This document shows, piece by piece, positions 34,447 through 44,500 of a stretch of 64,000 nucleotides of DNA. The notes below the pieces were generated by a model. The model searched no databases and was not told the origin of the DNA. It saw only the letters and a list, made by a program, of their open reading frames with translations. The position numbers and the translations under genes were made by a program. The stretch is from positions 62,001-126,000 of the forward strand of contig NZ_JAGPXL010000002.1 in NCBI RefSeq assembly GCF_018070565.1. Reading direction: 5' to 3'. This DNA is from Streptomyces sp. B93. Its GTDB lineage: Bacteria > Actinomycetota > Actinomycetes > Streptomycetales > Streptomycetaceae. Within the stretch, counting starts at the first letter, position 1. The number at the start of each line of letters is the position of its first letter.

Positions 34447-35373
34447 ATGGACGTCGACACCCGACTGCTGCGCTACTTCGTCGCCGTGGCGGAGGAGGGG
34501 ACCCTCACCCGTGCCGCCGAGCGGCTGTTCGTGTCGCAGCCCGCGCTCACCAAGCAGATCAAGCAGTTGGAGAACCAGCTCGGAGTGCGGCTGTTCAGCC
34601 GGTCCCGCGCCGGTATGGCCCTCACCGAGCCGGGGCGGGTGCTGGCGGAGCGCGCGCCCGGCCTGCTGGCCGACTGGGGTGAGGTACTGCGTGAGACCCG
34701 CGGCGCCGCCCGGCGGGCCGCGCGTGTACTGAGGGTCGGGTTCCTGGCCAGTGCCGCCAATGAGGCGACCCCGCGCATCGTCGCCGAGTTCGCCCGGCGC
34801 CGACCCGGCTGGCGGGCGGAGATGCGGCAGGCCAACTGGTCCAACCCGAGCGCCGGACTCGCCGACGGCGACGTCGACGTCGCCCTGCTGCGGCTGCCCT
34901 TCCCCGGTCAGCGTGCGCTGCGCGTCTCCGTGCTGTTCACCGAACCCCGTGTGGTCGCCCTGCCCGCAGGGCATCCGTTGGCGGAGCGTAGCCTGATCGC
35001 CTTCCGTGAGCTGTGGGACGAGCCGTTCGTCGCCGCCCCGCCCGAGTCGGGCCCCTGGCGCGACCACTGGCTGGCCACCGACGAGCGCGACGGCCACCCC
35101 GTCCGCGTCGGCGCCGTCACCGACCAGCCGGACGACTGGCTCAGCGCCATCACCAACGGCTACGGCATCGCCCTCGCCCCCGCGTCCGCCGCCCGCTTCT
35201 ACGCCCGTCCCGGCGTCGTCTACCGCCCCGTCAGCGGAGTCAGCCCCAGTCAGGTCGCCGTCGCGTGGGTGCCGGCCGACGACGCCAATCCCGTCGTACA
35301 GGACTTCGTTCGCTGTTGCCTCGGCCACGGACGACAGGCCTCCGGTGGAGGGGACCGGCGTCTCCCGGGGTAG
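34447..35373 (+). CDS. LysR-family transcriptional regulator
   Basis: This 308-residue regulator has the winged helix-turn-helix at residues 4-62 (LLRYFVAVAEEGTLTRAAE; SQPALTKQIKQLENQLG) and a periplasmic-binding-like effector domain (DVDVALLRLPFPGQ, GYGIALAPASAARF). ATG 34447 is preferred over GTG 34441 by two codons. It probably controls the divergent DoxX-like gene. Effector unknown. Confidence 0.92.
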   Translation: MDVDTRLLRYFVAVAEEGTLTRAAERLFVSQPALTKQIKQLENQLGVRLFSRSRAGMALTEPGRVLAERAPGLLADWGEVLRETRGAARRAARVLRVGFLASAANEATPRIVAEFARRRPGWRAEMRQANWSNPSAGLADGDVDVALLRLPFPGQRALRVSVLFTEPRVVALPAGHPLAERSLIAFRELWDEPFVAAPPESGPWRDHWLATDERDGHPVRVGAVTDQPDDWLSAITNGYGIALAPASAARFYARPGVVYRPVSGVSPSQVAVAWVPADDANPVVQDFVRCCLGHGRQASGGGDRRLPG

Positions 35374-35422
35374 GAACGGTCTTGCTGGCCCCGACCGCCG
35401 TTCGCCCCTAGGAGTACGCCGC

Positions 35423-36886
35423 GTGTCCACCCTCTTCCCCGCCCTCACCGGCGATCCCTCCCCCGACCGGCCCGCCCTGCGCTTCGGTGAGCGTTCACTC
35501 AGCTACGCGGACCTCGCCGCCGTGAGCGCCACGGTCGCCGACCGGGTACGCGCCGTCCAGCGCGTCGCCGTATGGGCGACCCCCACGCTGGAGACCGCCG
35601 TCGGGGTGGTGGGCGTGCTGCTCGCCGGGGCCGCCGCCGTGCCGCTGAATCCGAGGTCCGGGGAGAAGGAGCTGGGGCACATCCTCCGTGACAGCCGACC
35701 GGAGATCGTCCTCGCCGGGCCGGGGGACGAGCTGCCCGGGGCCCTTGCCGCCATCGAGCGGTACGACGTCGATGTGCGTCCCGCTCCCGGCGGGGGCCGT
35801 GCCTCCGACGATCGTCACGACGCCCTCGCCCCCGCCCTCGTCGTCTACACCTCCGGCACCACCGGCCCGCCCAAGGGCGCGGTCATTCCGCGTCGGGCCC
35901 TCGCCGCCACGCTCGACGCGCTCGCCGACGCCTGGCAGTGGACCGGCGACGACGTGCTCGTGCACGGGTTGCCGCTGTTCCATGTGCACGGGCTGGTGCT
36001 GGGGATTCTCGGCCCGCTGCGGCGCGGCGGTGCCGTACGGCATGTGGGACGGTTCACCACCGGGGGCGTGGCGCGGGAGCTGAACGACGGCGCGACCATG
36101 CTGTTCGGGGTGCCCACCATGTACCACCGCATCGCCGAGGCCCTTCGGGACGAGCCGGCGCTCGTCAAAGGGCTGACCGCCGCCCGGCTGCTCGTCTCCG
36201 GTTCCGCCGCACTTCCCGTGCACGACCACGAGCGCATCGCCGCCGCGACCGGACGCCGGGTCATCGAGCGGTACGGCATGACGGAGACGCTGATGAACAC
36301 CAGCGTGCGGGCCGACGGGGAGGCACGGGCGGGGACGGTCGGCGTGCCGTTGCCCGGGGTCGAACTGCGGCTCGTGGAGGAGGACGGGGCGACGCCCGTC
36401 ACCTCGCACGACGGGGAGACCGTCGGGGAGGTTCAGGTGCGCGGGGACAACCTGTTCACCGAGTACCTCAACCGGCCCGACGCCACCGCCGCCGCCTTCA
36501 CCGACGACGGCTGGTTCCGTACCGGGGACATGGCCGTGCGGGAGGGGGACGGGTACGTCCGGATCGTCGGGCGCAAGGCCACCGATCTCATCAAGAGCGG
36601 GGGGTACAAGATCGGGGCCGGGGAGATCGAGAACGCGCTGCTCGAGCATCCGGGGGTGCGGGAGGCCGCCGTCACCGGGGAGCCGGATGCCGATCTCGGG
36701 GAGCGGATCGTCGCCTGGGTGGTGGCCAGTGACCCGCAGGCACCGCCCAGGCTCGAGGAGCTGGCCGAGCATGTCGCCCGGCGTCTCGCCCCGCACAAGC
36801 GGCCCCGCGTGCTGCGCCTGCTGGACGCCCTGCCCCGGAACGACATGGGGAAGATCATGAAGCGGACGCTGGGTGATCATGTCTGA
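35423..36886 (+). CDS. matB: Malonyl-CoA synthetase (acyl-CoA synthetase family)
   Basis: This 487-residue adenylate-forming enzyme converts malonate (and often methylmalonate) with ATP and CoA into malonyl-CoA. The ATP loop YTSGTTGPPKGAV, ERYGMTETLMN, GWFRTGDMAV and catalytic Lys in NDMGKIMKR are all present. The sequence closely follows, from memory, S. coelicolor MatB (SCO2444), including LPLFHVHGLVLGILGPLRRGG. GTG 35423 has AGGAG nine bases upstream. It overlaps the carboxyltransferase gene by eight bases. Confidence 0.92.
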   Translation: MSTLFPALTGDPSPDRPALRFGERSLSYADLAAVSATVADRVRAVQRVAVWATPTLETAVGVVGVLLAGAAAVPLNPRSGEKELGHILRDSRPEIVLAGPGDELPGALAAIERYDVDVRPAPGGGRASDDRHDALAPALVVYTSGTTGPPKGAVIPRRALAATLDALADAWQWTGDDVLVHGLPLFHVHGLVLGILGPLRRGGAVRHVGRFTTGGVARELNDGATMLFGVPTMYHRIAEALRDEPALVKGLTAARLLVSGSAALPVHDHERIAAATGRRVIERYGMTETLMNTSVRADGEARAGTVGVPLPGVELRLVEEDGATPVTSHDGETVGEVQVRGDNLFTEYLNRPDATAAAFTDDGWFRTGDMAVREGDGYVRIVGRKATDLIKSGGYKIGAGEIENALLEHPGVREAAVTGEPDADLGERIVAWVVASDPQAPPRLEELAEHVARRLAPHKRPRVLRLLDALPRNDMGKIMKRTLGDHV

Positions 36887-38246
36887 GCGGGCCCGTCGGC
36901 TCTCCGCCCGTGCGGTCATCGGTCTGCTGGGGGAGGAGTTCGACGAGCTTCCGGAAGGAGGAGACAGGGAGGACGTCCCCGATGGGCCCCTGTCCTGGCC
37001 CGGGTACGACGCCTTGCGGGCCCGTGCCGCCGAGCGCACCGGGGAGGACGAGTCCGTCGTGTGTGGGGTCGTCCGGGTCGGCGGGGCTCCCGCCGTCGTG
37101 ATCGCCTTCGAGTTCGGCTTCCTCGGCGGCTCCCTCGGCCAACGCAGCGGCGACCGGCTGGAGTCGGCGTACATCCATGCCCGTGCCCACCGGCTGCCGG
37201 TCGTCGCGCTGGTCGCCACCGGGGGCAGTCGGATGCAGGAGGGCATGGTCGCCCTCACCCAGTTGCAGCGCGTGGCGCGGCAGTCCGCGCTGACCCGGGC
37301 CGCCGGGCTGCCGCAGCTCGCCGTACTGCGCGATCCGACCACCGGCGGCGGCTGGGCCACCCTCGGTGCGGGCGCCGATGTGATCCTCGCGCTGCCCGGC
37401 GCCCAGGTCGGCTTCGCGGGCTCGCGGGTGCGTCCGGCGGACGCGGACCCGGCGGCGTACACGGCGGAGGCACAGGTCGCGGCGGGTGCCGCCGATGCCG
37501 TAGTGAGCGCCGACGCGCTGCGGGAGACGGTAGGGCGGTGGCTGCGGCTGCTCGGCGCGCCATCGGCGGAAGCGGTGCCGCCGCCCGCCCCGCTCGGGCT
37601 CACCGAGCCGCCCGCCACCGGCTGGGACGCCGTACTGCGGGCCCGTGACCCGCGGCGGCCACGCGCCCACCGCTATCTGGACGCCTACTTCGCCCACCGG
37701 GTCGCCGTCTCCGGTGACCGGTGCGGGGGCGTCGATGCCGACGGCATGCTGTGCGGCTTCGGGGAGAGTCGGCACGACGGGCGGACCGTCGCCTTCGCCG
37801 CGCAGACCGGCACCGCTACCCGGCCCGCCGGCTACCGCACCGCCGCCCGGCTGATCCGGCTCGCGGACCGGCTGGGCATCCCGGTACTGACCCTCGTCGA
37901 CACGCCGGGCGCGGCGAACGACGCGGAGGCGGAGCGGGAGGGGGTGGGCGCGGCGATCGCGGAGGTGTTCGGGGCGGTGGCGTCCGCCCGTACGCCCCTC
38001 ACGACCCTGGTGATCGGGGAAGGCGGCTCCGGGGGTGCCCTCGCGCTCGCCGCGCCCGGCAACACCTGGGCCACCCCGGACAGTTACTTCTCCGTCATCG
38101 CGCCCGAGCTGGCCGCCGCCATCCTCAAGCGGGCGGGTGGGGAGGTGCGGTTGACCGCCGACCAGCTCCTCATCCGGCCGCAGGATCTCGCCCGGCTGGG
38201 TCTCGTGCGGACGGACGGGGCGGACGGGGGCGGCCGGCGCCCGTAG
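36879..38246 (+). CDS. Fused acetyl-CoA carboxylase-type carboxyltransferase
   Basis: This 455-residue protein contains both crotonase-fold halves. The AccD-like first half carries GGSRMQEGMVALTQLQR near residue 115. The AccA-like second half carries LVDTPGAANDAEAE near 340 and IGEGGSGGALALA near 385. The zinc finger of E. coli AccD is absent. Such fused proteins carboxylate acyl-CoA using biotin carrier proteins encoded elsewhere, or act as decarboxylases. Coupling to MatB points to control of malonyl-CoA levels. Confidence 0.82.
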   Translation: MSERARRLSARAVIGLLGEEFDELPEGGDREDVPDGPLSWPGYDALRARAAERTGEDESVVCGVVRVGGAPAVVIAFEFGFLGGSLGQRSGDRLESAYIHARAHRLPVVALVATGGSRMQEGMVALTQLQRVARQSALTRAAGLPQLAVLRDPTTGGGWATLGAGADVILALPGAQVGFAGSRVRPADADPAAYTAEAQVAAGAADAVVSADALRETVGRWLRLLGAPSAEAVPPPAPLGLTEPPATGWDAVLRARDPRRPRAHRYLDAYFAHRVAVSGDRCGGVDADGMLCGFGESRHDGRTVAFAAQTGTATRPAGYRTAARLIRLADRLGIPVLTLVDTPGAANDAEAEREGVGAAIAEVFGAVASARTPLTTLVIGEGGSGGALALAAPGNTWATPDSYFSVIAPELAAAILKRAGGEVRLTADQLLIRPQDLARLGLVRTDGADGGGRRP

Positions 38247-38377
38247 CACGCCCATAGCGGTCGTCGCGCCGGTCAGGGGGCGGAGGCGTGCCGTCGCGGA
38301 ATCCGAGACATCGTTAACTGGCTTCCGCAACAATGGAGTTCATCGAGGTCACACACCACGGGGGAGCGGCCGGCGCC

Positions 38378-38725
38378 ATGGACGGACTGATGGAGTTCAA
38401 GACCGAGGACGGCGCGCTGGTCGTCGTGGAGGGCGTCACCGACGCGTCCGGGTCGCGGCTCGTGTCGCGGGGCGGGCGGCCCGCCCAGGCGGCGCGCACC
38501 TTCGAGGCCTCGCTGGACGGGGTGCGGGCGGCGGCCGAGTCCGCGCTGCGGGTCTTCCGGGACGGCTCGCTGCGGCCCGACTCGGTGGAGCTGGAGTTCG
38601 GGGTGAAGCTGGTCGCGGAGACCAGCGCGGTCATCGCCAAGGGGGCGGCGGAGGGGCATCTGCTGGTGCGGCTCAGCTGGTCCCCGTCCGGCTCCGCACC
38701 GGAGGGGGCCGCTCCCGCCTCATGA
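38378..38725 (+). CDS. Trypco1-type (CU044_2847 family) small protein
   Basis: This 115-residue protein is an all-beta/alpha module beginning MEFKTEDGALVVVEG and containing FRDGSLRPDSVELEFGVKL followed by ETSAVIAKGAAEGHLLV. This is the trypsin-co-occurring domain 1 pattern, found beside trypsin-like proteases in actinobacterial conflict systems. ATG 38378 follows GGGGGAG; 38333 is a longer option. It overlaps the protease gene by four bases, so the two are probably made together. Confidence 0.78.
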   Translation: MDGLMEFKTEDGALVVVEGVTDASGSRLVSRGGRPAQAARTFEASLDGVRAAAESALRVFRDGSLRPDSVELEFGVKLVAETSAVIAKGAAEGHLLVRLSWSPSGSAPEGAAPAS

Positions 38726-40458
38726 GCAGCGCTTCCTGGCACGCCCGGATCAGCTGCGGGCGGGAGGTCGGCGCGGGCTTCCTGATCTCCCCGCGCCAGG
38801 TCCTCACCTGCGCGCACGTGGTCCGGGACCGGCACACGGCCGCCGTCACCGTCGCCTTCCCGGGCGCCCACGGACTCGGCGAGCTGACCGCCGACGTCAT
38901 AGCGGACGGCGGCTGGGGCGGCGGCGACACCGACCCCGGTGACCTGGCGGTGCTGGAGCTGGAGCGCGCGGTGACCCTCGCCCCGGCCGAGTTCGCGGCG
39001 CCCGGCGACGCGTTCGGCGAACCGCCGCGCAGGCTCCTGGTGTACGGCTTCCCGGTCCACTACGACGAGGGCACGTTCGCCGAGTACCGGGCCACCGCCG
39101 AGCAGCGCATCGCGGGCGAGTGGGTCCAGTTGGAGGCGTGGAGCGGGCACGGCCAGCCGCTCGCCCCCGGGTTCAGCGGGGCGGCGGTGGTCCTCGCCGA
39201 CAGCGGCCGTGTCGTCGGCATGGTGTCGGCGGCGGCCGGGAACCCCGGCGTCCGCAACGGGCGGATGCTGCCCGCCCCGGTCATGGCCCGCTACTGGGCC
39301 GGGCTGGGCGAGCTGGTCCCGACCGGCGGTCTGGGCCGGGCGGAGAAGCGGGAACTGCGCAGGCTCGTCGAGGCGGCCGAGCGGTCCGGGGTGGCGTGCG
39401 GTCCCGACCAGCTGTTCCGGGACTCGGTGGACCCGGTCACCGGGCCGCCGGTGCCACCCGGTGGCTTCCCCTCGCTGTGGGCGGCGGTCTGGTACCTGTG
39501 CTGGGAGGTGGGGGACCCGCGCTGCGTGGCACGGTTCGCCGGTCGTCTCGCCGGCTTCCTGGACGACCCGGAGACCCGGCACGCGCTGCGGCGCTGGAGC
39601 AGGCGGTACACCGGGACGGAGGAACCCGCCACCGCGGCGGCGCCGGACTCGGCCGCCTGGTCGCCGATCGTCGTGGACATCGAGCGCAGCGGCGCGGGCC
39701 GCCACCAGGTGCTGGTCGAGGTGTCGGCCTACCGGGACGGCCGGCGGTGGGTGGTCGGGTCGCGTGGTCTGCCCCGCGGCAAGGTGCGCCCCTATGTGCT
39801 GGAGCGGGTCGACGAGGCGTTCCACGAACTGCGGCCCGGCGCAAAGGTGTTGATCGTGTTCATGCTGCCCCGGGAGTGGCTGAACGAGCCGGTGGCCCAC
39901 TGGCAGCGCGGCAAGGACGACCCCAGTCCGCTCGGCTGTCTGTACCCGGTGGTCGTGGTGGACCGGGAGCGGCGGCGCAGCGGCTCGCAGCGGCACGGGC
40001 TGATGGGCAAGTGGGTCAGGCTCGACGGCCGTGACCGTGCCGAGCTGTACCGCGTCGAGTGCGGCAGCAGCGAGGACCAGGGCAAGCTGACCGTCCGGCT
40101 GTCGGGGAACGGGGACATGGTGGGGCTCACCGCGCCGCCGAGGACCGCCCGTATGAAGCGGACGTTCAGCGCCGTGCTCAACGGCTCGGTCCCCGTCGTG
40201 CTGTGGCCGCGCACCGGCTGCGACGCGGGCCACGACGACGACGAGACATGTTCCGGCACCGAGTTCCTGGACGCCCTGGCGGAGTACGTCAGCGACCTCC
40301 CGCCGTCCGAACTGCCCTCCCACATCCGTACGTTGCGCGAGACCGTGTACCTGTCGCCGGACCCCGACCAGCACTGGGCGAAGGACGTCACCCTGCTGTG
40401 GGAGGACCCCCGGTGCTTCCCGGAGATCCCGGGCCACGCCCGCTCCCCCGTCGGCTGA
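38722..40458 (+). CDS. Trypsin-like serine protease with VMAP C-terminal domain
   Basis: This 578-residue protein has no signal peptide, so it is cytoplasmic. The N-terminal trypsin domain has all catalytic residues: His32 (TCAHVV), Asp74 (GDLAVLEL) and Ser152 (APGFSGAAVV). A middle helical region (about 195-300) resembles an effector-associated domain. The C-terminal 280 residues match the vWA-MoxR-associated (VMAP-C) domain, with FMLPREWLNEPVAHW and LGCLYPVVVVDRERR. It probably is the effector or sensor of the island, activated by the MoxR ATPase. Confidence 0.87.
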   Translation: MSSASWHARISCGREVGAGFLISPRQVLTCAHVVRDRHTAAVTVAFPGAHGLGELTADVIADGGWGGGDTDPGDLAVLELERAVTLAPAEFAAPGDAFGEPPRRLLVYGFPVHYDEGTFAEYRATAEQRIAGEWVQLEAWSGHGQPLAPGFSGAAVVLADSGRVVGMVSAAAGNPGVRNGRMLPAPVMARYWAGLGELVPTGGLGRAEKRELRRLVEAAERSGVACGPDQLFRDSVDPVTGPPVPPGGFPSLWAAVWYLCWEVGDPRCVARFAGRLAGFLDDPETRHALRRWSRRYTGTEEPATAAAPDSAAWSPIVVDIERSGAGRHQVLVEVSAYRDGRRWVVGSRGLPRGKVRPYVLERVDEAFHELRPGAKVLIVFMLPREWLNEPVAHWQRGKDDPSPLGCLYPVVVVDRERRRSGSQRHGLMGKWVRLDGRDRAELYRVECGSSEDQGKLTVRLSGNGDMVGLTAPPRTARMKRTFSAVLNGSVPVVLWPRTGCDAGHDDDETCSGTEFLDALAEYVSDLPPSELPSHIRTLRETVYLSPDPDQHWAKDVTLLWEDPRCFPEIPGHARSPVG

Positions 40459-40502
40459 GCGGCGGCCGTGACTCCAGGAACCCCGAGCAGCGAGGAGAAC
40501 GC

Positions 40503-41519
40503 ATGTCCCTGTGGCCCGTCTACACCGGCACGGGCGAACCGCACGACGGGATCGCCGAGCTGCCCCCGCCGCCGCCGTGGCGCGACTTCGACGGCGGGCC
40601 GGAGCTGGACACCCCGGCGGACGGCGCCGACAGCGCCGCCACCTCCCCCGACCGGCTGCACCGCGCCCGCACCTACCGGGCCACCCCGGAGAGCGTCCAG
40701 CTCGTCAACGCGGCCCTGTACCTGCGCCGCCCACTGCTGGTGACCGGGCCGCCCGGCAGCGGCAAGTCGTCGCTGGCGTACGCCGTCGCCCGCGAGCTGC
40801 GGCTCGGCCCGGTGCTGCGCTGGAACATCACCAGTCGCACCACCCTCCACGACGGCCTCTACCAGTACGACCCCCTGTCCCGCCTGTACGCCGCCGGGCG
40901 TGCCGCCGCCTCGTCCGCGCCGCCGCCCGGCGACGGACTCCAGGACCATCTGCGGCTCGGGCCGCTGGGCACGGCGCTGCTGCCGCACCGGCGCCCCCGG
41001 GTGCTGCTCATCGACGAGATCGACAAGAGCGACCTCGACCTCCCTAACGACCTGCTGAACATCCTGGAGGAGGGCCAGTACGAGATCCCCGAGCTGGTCC
41101 GCGCCGCCCGCCACACCCCGGAGGCGAGGGTCATGGTCGACGGCACCGACGACCGGGTCACCGTCCGGCGCGGCCGGGTGCGCTGCCGGGCCTTCCCGTT
41201 CACCGTCCTCACCAGCAACGGCGAGCGGGAGTTCCCGCCCGCCTTCCTGCGCCGCTGTGTACGGCTCCAGCTGCGGCAGCCCCGCGCCGACCACCTCGCG
41301 GAGATCGTCCGCGCCCACCTGGGCGAGCCCGACGCCTACGCCCGGACGCTGATCGACCGCTTCCTCGCCCGGGGCGCCGACGGTGAGCTGGCCACCGACC
41401 AGCTGCTCAACGCCATCTACCTGGCGGGCGCGGCCGGGCTGAACACCGAGTCCCGGGACGAGCTGGCCGAGCAGCTGATGCCGTATCTGAGCCGGACACC
41501 GGACGCCGATGCCTTCTGA
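40503..41519 (+). CDS. MoxR-type AAA+ ATPase
   Basis: This 338-residue AAA+ protein has Walker A GPPGSGKSS near residue 82, Walker B LLIDEIDKSD near 175, sensor 1 TSNGER near 238 and an arginine finger in FLRRCVRL. The unusual N-terminal 60 residues are Pro/Asp rich. MoxR proteins remodel partner vWA or VMAP proteins. ATG 40503 follows GAGGAG; the 3' end overlaps the next gene by 11 bases. Confidence 0.92.
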   Translation: MSLWPVYTGTGEPHDGIAELPPPPPWRDFDGGPELDTPADGADSAATSPDRLHRARTYRATPESVQLVNAALYLRRPLLVTGPPGSGKSSLAYAVARELRLGPVLRWNITSRTTLHDGLYQYDPLSRLYAAGRAAASSAPPPGDGLQDHLRLGPLGTALLPHRRPRVLLIDEIDKSDLDLPNDLLNILEEGQYEIPELVRAARHTPEARVMVDGTDDRVTVRRGRVRCRAFPFTVLTSNGEREFPPAFLRRCVRLQLRQPRADHLAEIVRAHLGEPDAYARTLIDRFLARGADGELATDQLLNAIYLAGAAGLNTESRDELAEQLMPYLSRTPDADAF

Positions 41520-44500
41520 GGGGGAACGGGCGGGCGGCGGGACCGGTCTCGACCGGTTCTCCGGCGTGCTCGCGCGGGCGCGGGCCGGGGTGCCGCCCAC
41601 GCCCGTGGAGCTGGCGGAGGTGCTGTGGCTGGCCCAGCACGTGACACCCGGCGCCGCCGCCCCGGAGCCGACGGCTCCCGCGCCACCGTCCGGCCCACCG
41701 GACGCGCTGGCGGAATCGCCACCCGAGTCCCCACTCACGCCCCCACCCACGCCGTCGCCGTCGCCGCGGGAACCCCGCGTCCCCCTGCGGCTGCCCGGCC
41801 GTACACCTCCCGGGGCCGCCCCGGAGACCCCCTCGGCCACCACTCCCCACACTCGTCTCCTCGCCCCCGCTCCCCCGATGCTGGCCCGCCCCCTCGCCCT
41901 GCAACGGGCGCTGCGCCCGCTCAAGCGCCCGGTCCCCTCCCCCCACGGGCAGGAGCTGGACGAGGAGGCCACCGCCCACCGCATCGCCCGGCTGGGCGCC
42001 CGCCCCGAGTGGTGGCTGCCGGTGCTGCGGCCCACCACCGAGCGCTGGCTCAGGCTCCGGCTGGTGTACGACGCCGGACCGACGATGCCGGTGTGGCGGC
42101 CCCTGGTCCGGGAGCTGCACACGGCGCTGGCCCAGTCGGGGGTGTTCCGCACCGTGGAGCTGCACCGCGCGGACGCCGACGGCGGGGTGCGGCCCGGCGT
42201 GCACCCGGCCGCCGACGGCCGCACCGCCGCCCTGCTGGTCAGCGACTGCATGGGGCCGCAGTGGTGGGAGGGCGAGGCGGGCGCCCGCTGGTACGGCACG
42301 CTGCGGCACTGGGCGCAGCACATGCCGCTGGCCGTCGTACAACCGCTGCCCGAGCGGCTCTGGCGGGACACCGCGCTGCCGACGACGGCGGGGCTGTTCT
42401 CCGCCCCGGCCCCGGCGGCGCCCACGGCGGCGCTCTCCTTCACGCCGTACTCCTGCGCGGCCGACGCGGAGTTCCTCGCGCTGCCCGTCATGGAACCGGC
42501 GGCGCCCTGGCTGGCGCACTGGTCCGCGCTGGTCGCCGACCCGGGGGCGGCCCGGCTGCCCGGCGCGGCGGCCCTGCTGCCACGCCGCCCGGCGGCCACG
42601 GCCCCGGGTGACGACCGGGCGCGCGGCGACGTGACGCGGCTGTCCGCCGCGGAGCTGGTCCTGCGGTTCCGCTCCACCGCCTCCCCGGAGGCGTTCCGGC
42701 TGGCCGGGCACCTGGCCGTGGGCGAGCCGCACCTGCCGGTCATGCGCCTGGTGCAGGCCGCCGTCGAACCGCACCCGCGCCCGCAGCACCTGGCCGAGGT
42801 CATCCTCAGCGGCATGCTCACCAGCACCGCACCCGGCCGGTACGCCTTCCGCCCCGGCGTACGGGAGCTGCTGCTGCGGACCCTGCCGCGCACCGCCCTC
42901 GGCCGCACCACCGAACTCCTCGCCCGCGCCGGCGCGTTGATCGACGCGCGGGCGGGGGTGACGGCCGGGGAGTTCCGTGCCGTTGCGCCCCGGGGGGCGG
43001 GAGGGGGCGGGGTCCGGGCGGAGGGCGAACCGATCGCGACGGTGCGCGAGAGCAGCGTGCGGCAGTTGTCCGGACCGGAGCCGGAGGCGGAACTGGTCGC
43101 GGGGCGCTACCTGCTGCGGGAACCGCTCGGGCGGAGCGGCGCGCTGTGGCTGGCCTCGGACGTGCGGGAGAAGGGCCTCACTGTCGTGGTACGGCGGCTG
43201 CGCACCCGGGGAATGCGGCAGGCCGCCGACTTCCTCGCGGCGGCCCGGGCGCTGGACGGCCTCCGGCACCGGCACGAGCTGGTGGTCAACGTCGAGGACT
43301 ACGGCGTCGACGAGGAGACCGGGGAGGCCCACCTGGTCACCGAGTACGTGGAGGGCGGCAGCCTGCGGGACCTCCTCACGGCGCACGGCGGCCGACTCCC
43401 CGCCGACATCCTGCTGGACCTGGCGCCCCAGCTGGCCACCACGGTCGCCGCCGTGCACGCCGGGGGCGTGTCGCACGGGGCGCTGTCCCCGTCGTACGTG
43501 CGGTTCGCCGTACGCGGCCCCGTGCTGTGCGGCTTCGCGCTGCGGGCGCACACCCTGGACAGCCGCAAGTCGGATCTCCAGGCGCTGGGGCGGCTGGTAC
43601 GGGAGCTGTGGCTGGGCTCCGCCCCCGAGTCGTCCCCGGCGCTCGTGGAAGGTCCCGCCGACCTGCCCGAGCACCTCCGCACCGAACTCCGGTCGGCGGT
43701 CAACGACCTGCTCTCCGGCAGCCACACACTCCAGCAGCGCGGCCTGGACCGGCTGACCCACCTCGGCCCGACCAGCGCCGACCTCCGCTTCTCCTTCCTC
43801 GGCCCGCTGCGGATCACCCGTGCGGGGCGCCCCGTCGCCACCGGCTCTCCACAGGAACAGGCCATGCTGTGGATGCTGCTGCGAACCCCGGGCCGACATG
43901 TGCGGCGTGTCGAACTCGCCTCGGGGCTGTGGGGGACCCGGCAGCCGAACGACGCCCACCGGCTCCTGGGCACGTACGCCTCCCGGATCCGCAACGCGCT
44001 GGGCTCCGGCATGCTCGTCACCGAGGCCGACGGCTACCGGTTGCGGCTGGGCGGCGGTGAGGTCGACGTGCACCACGTCGAGGAGATCACCGGCGGCGGT
44101 TCGCGGTTCACCCGTCGCATGGCGGAGAGCGCCCTGCGGCTGTGGCGCGGCGAGCCCCTGGACGGCATCCCCGGCCCCGCCGCCGAAGCGGACCGCGCCC
44201 GCCTGAACGCGCTGCGCCGCACCCTGCGCGACGCGGTTTCCCCCGCCCACACCTCGGTGCTCGTCGAGCTGGTCGACACCGAACAGGAGGAGACCCACCA
44301 GGCGCTGGGCCGCGCCGTCGCCCGGCTGATCGAGGTGAGCGGGGTGGGTGAGGAGGAGGCCGAGCTGCGGTCCCACCCGGACGGTTACCAGATCCTGGTG
44401 GGGTCGGAGTCCGCCGTGCGGCGGCTCCTGACCGCCGTGGTCGGGCAGTTGGCCGACACGGTGTGGGAGCTGGTGCCCGGTCTGCCCCGACTGCTGGTGA

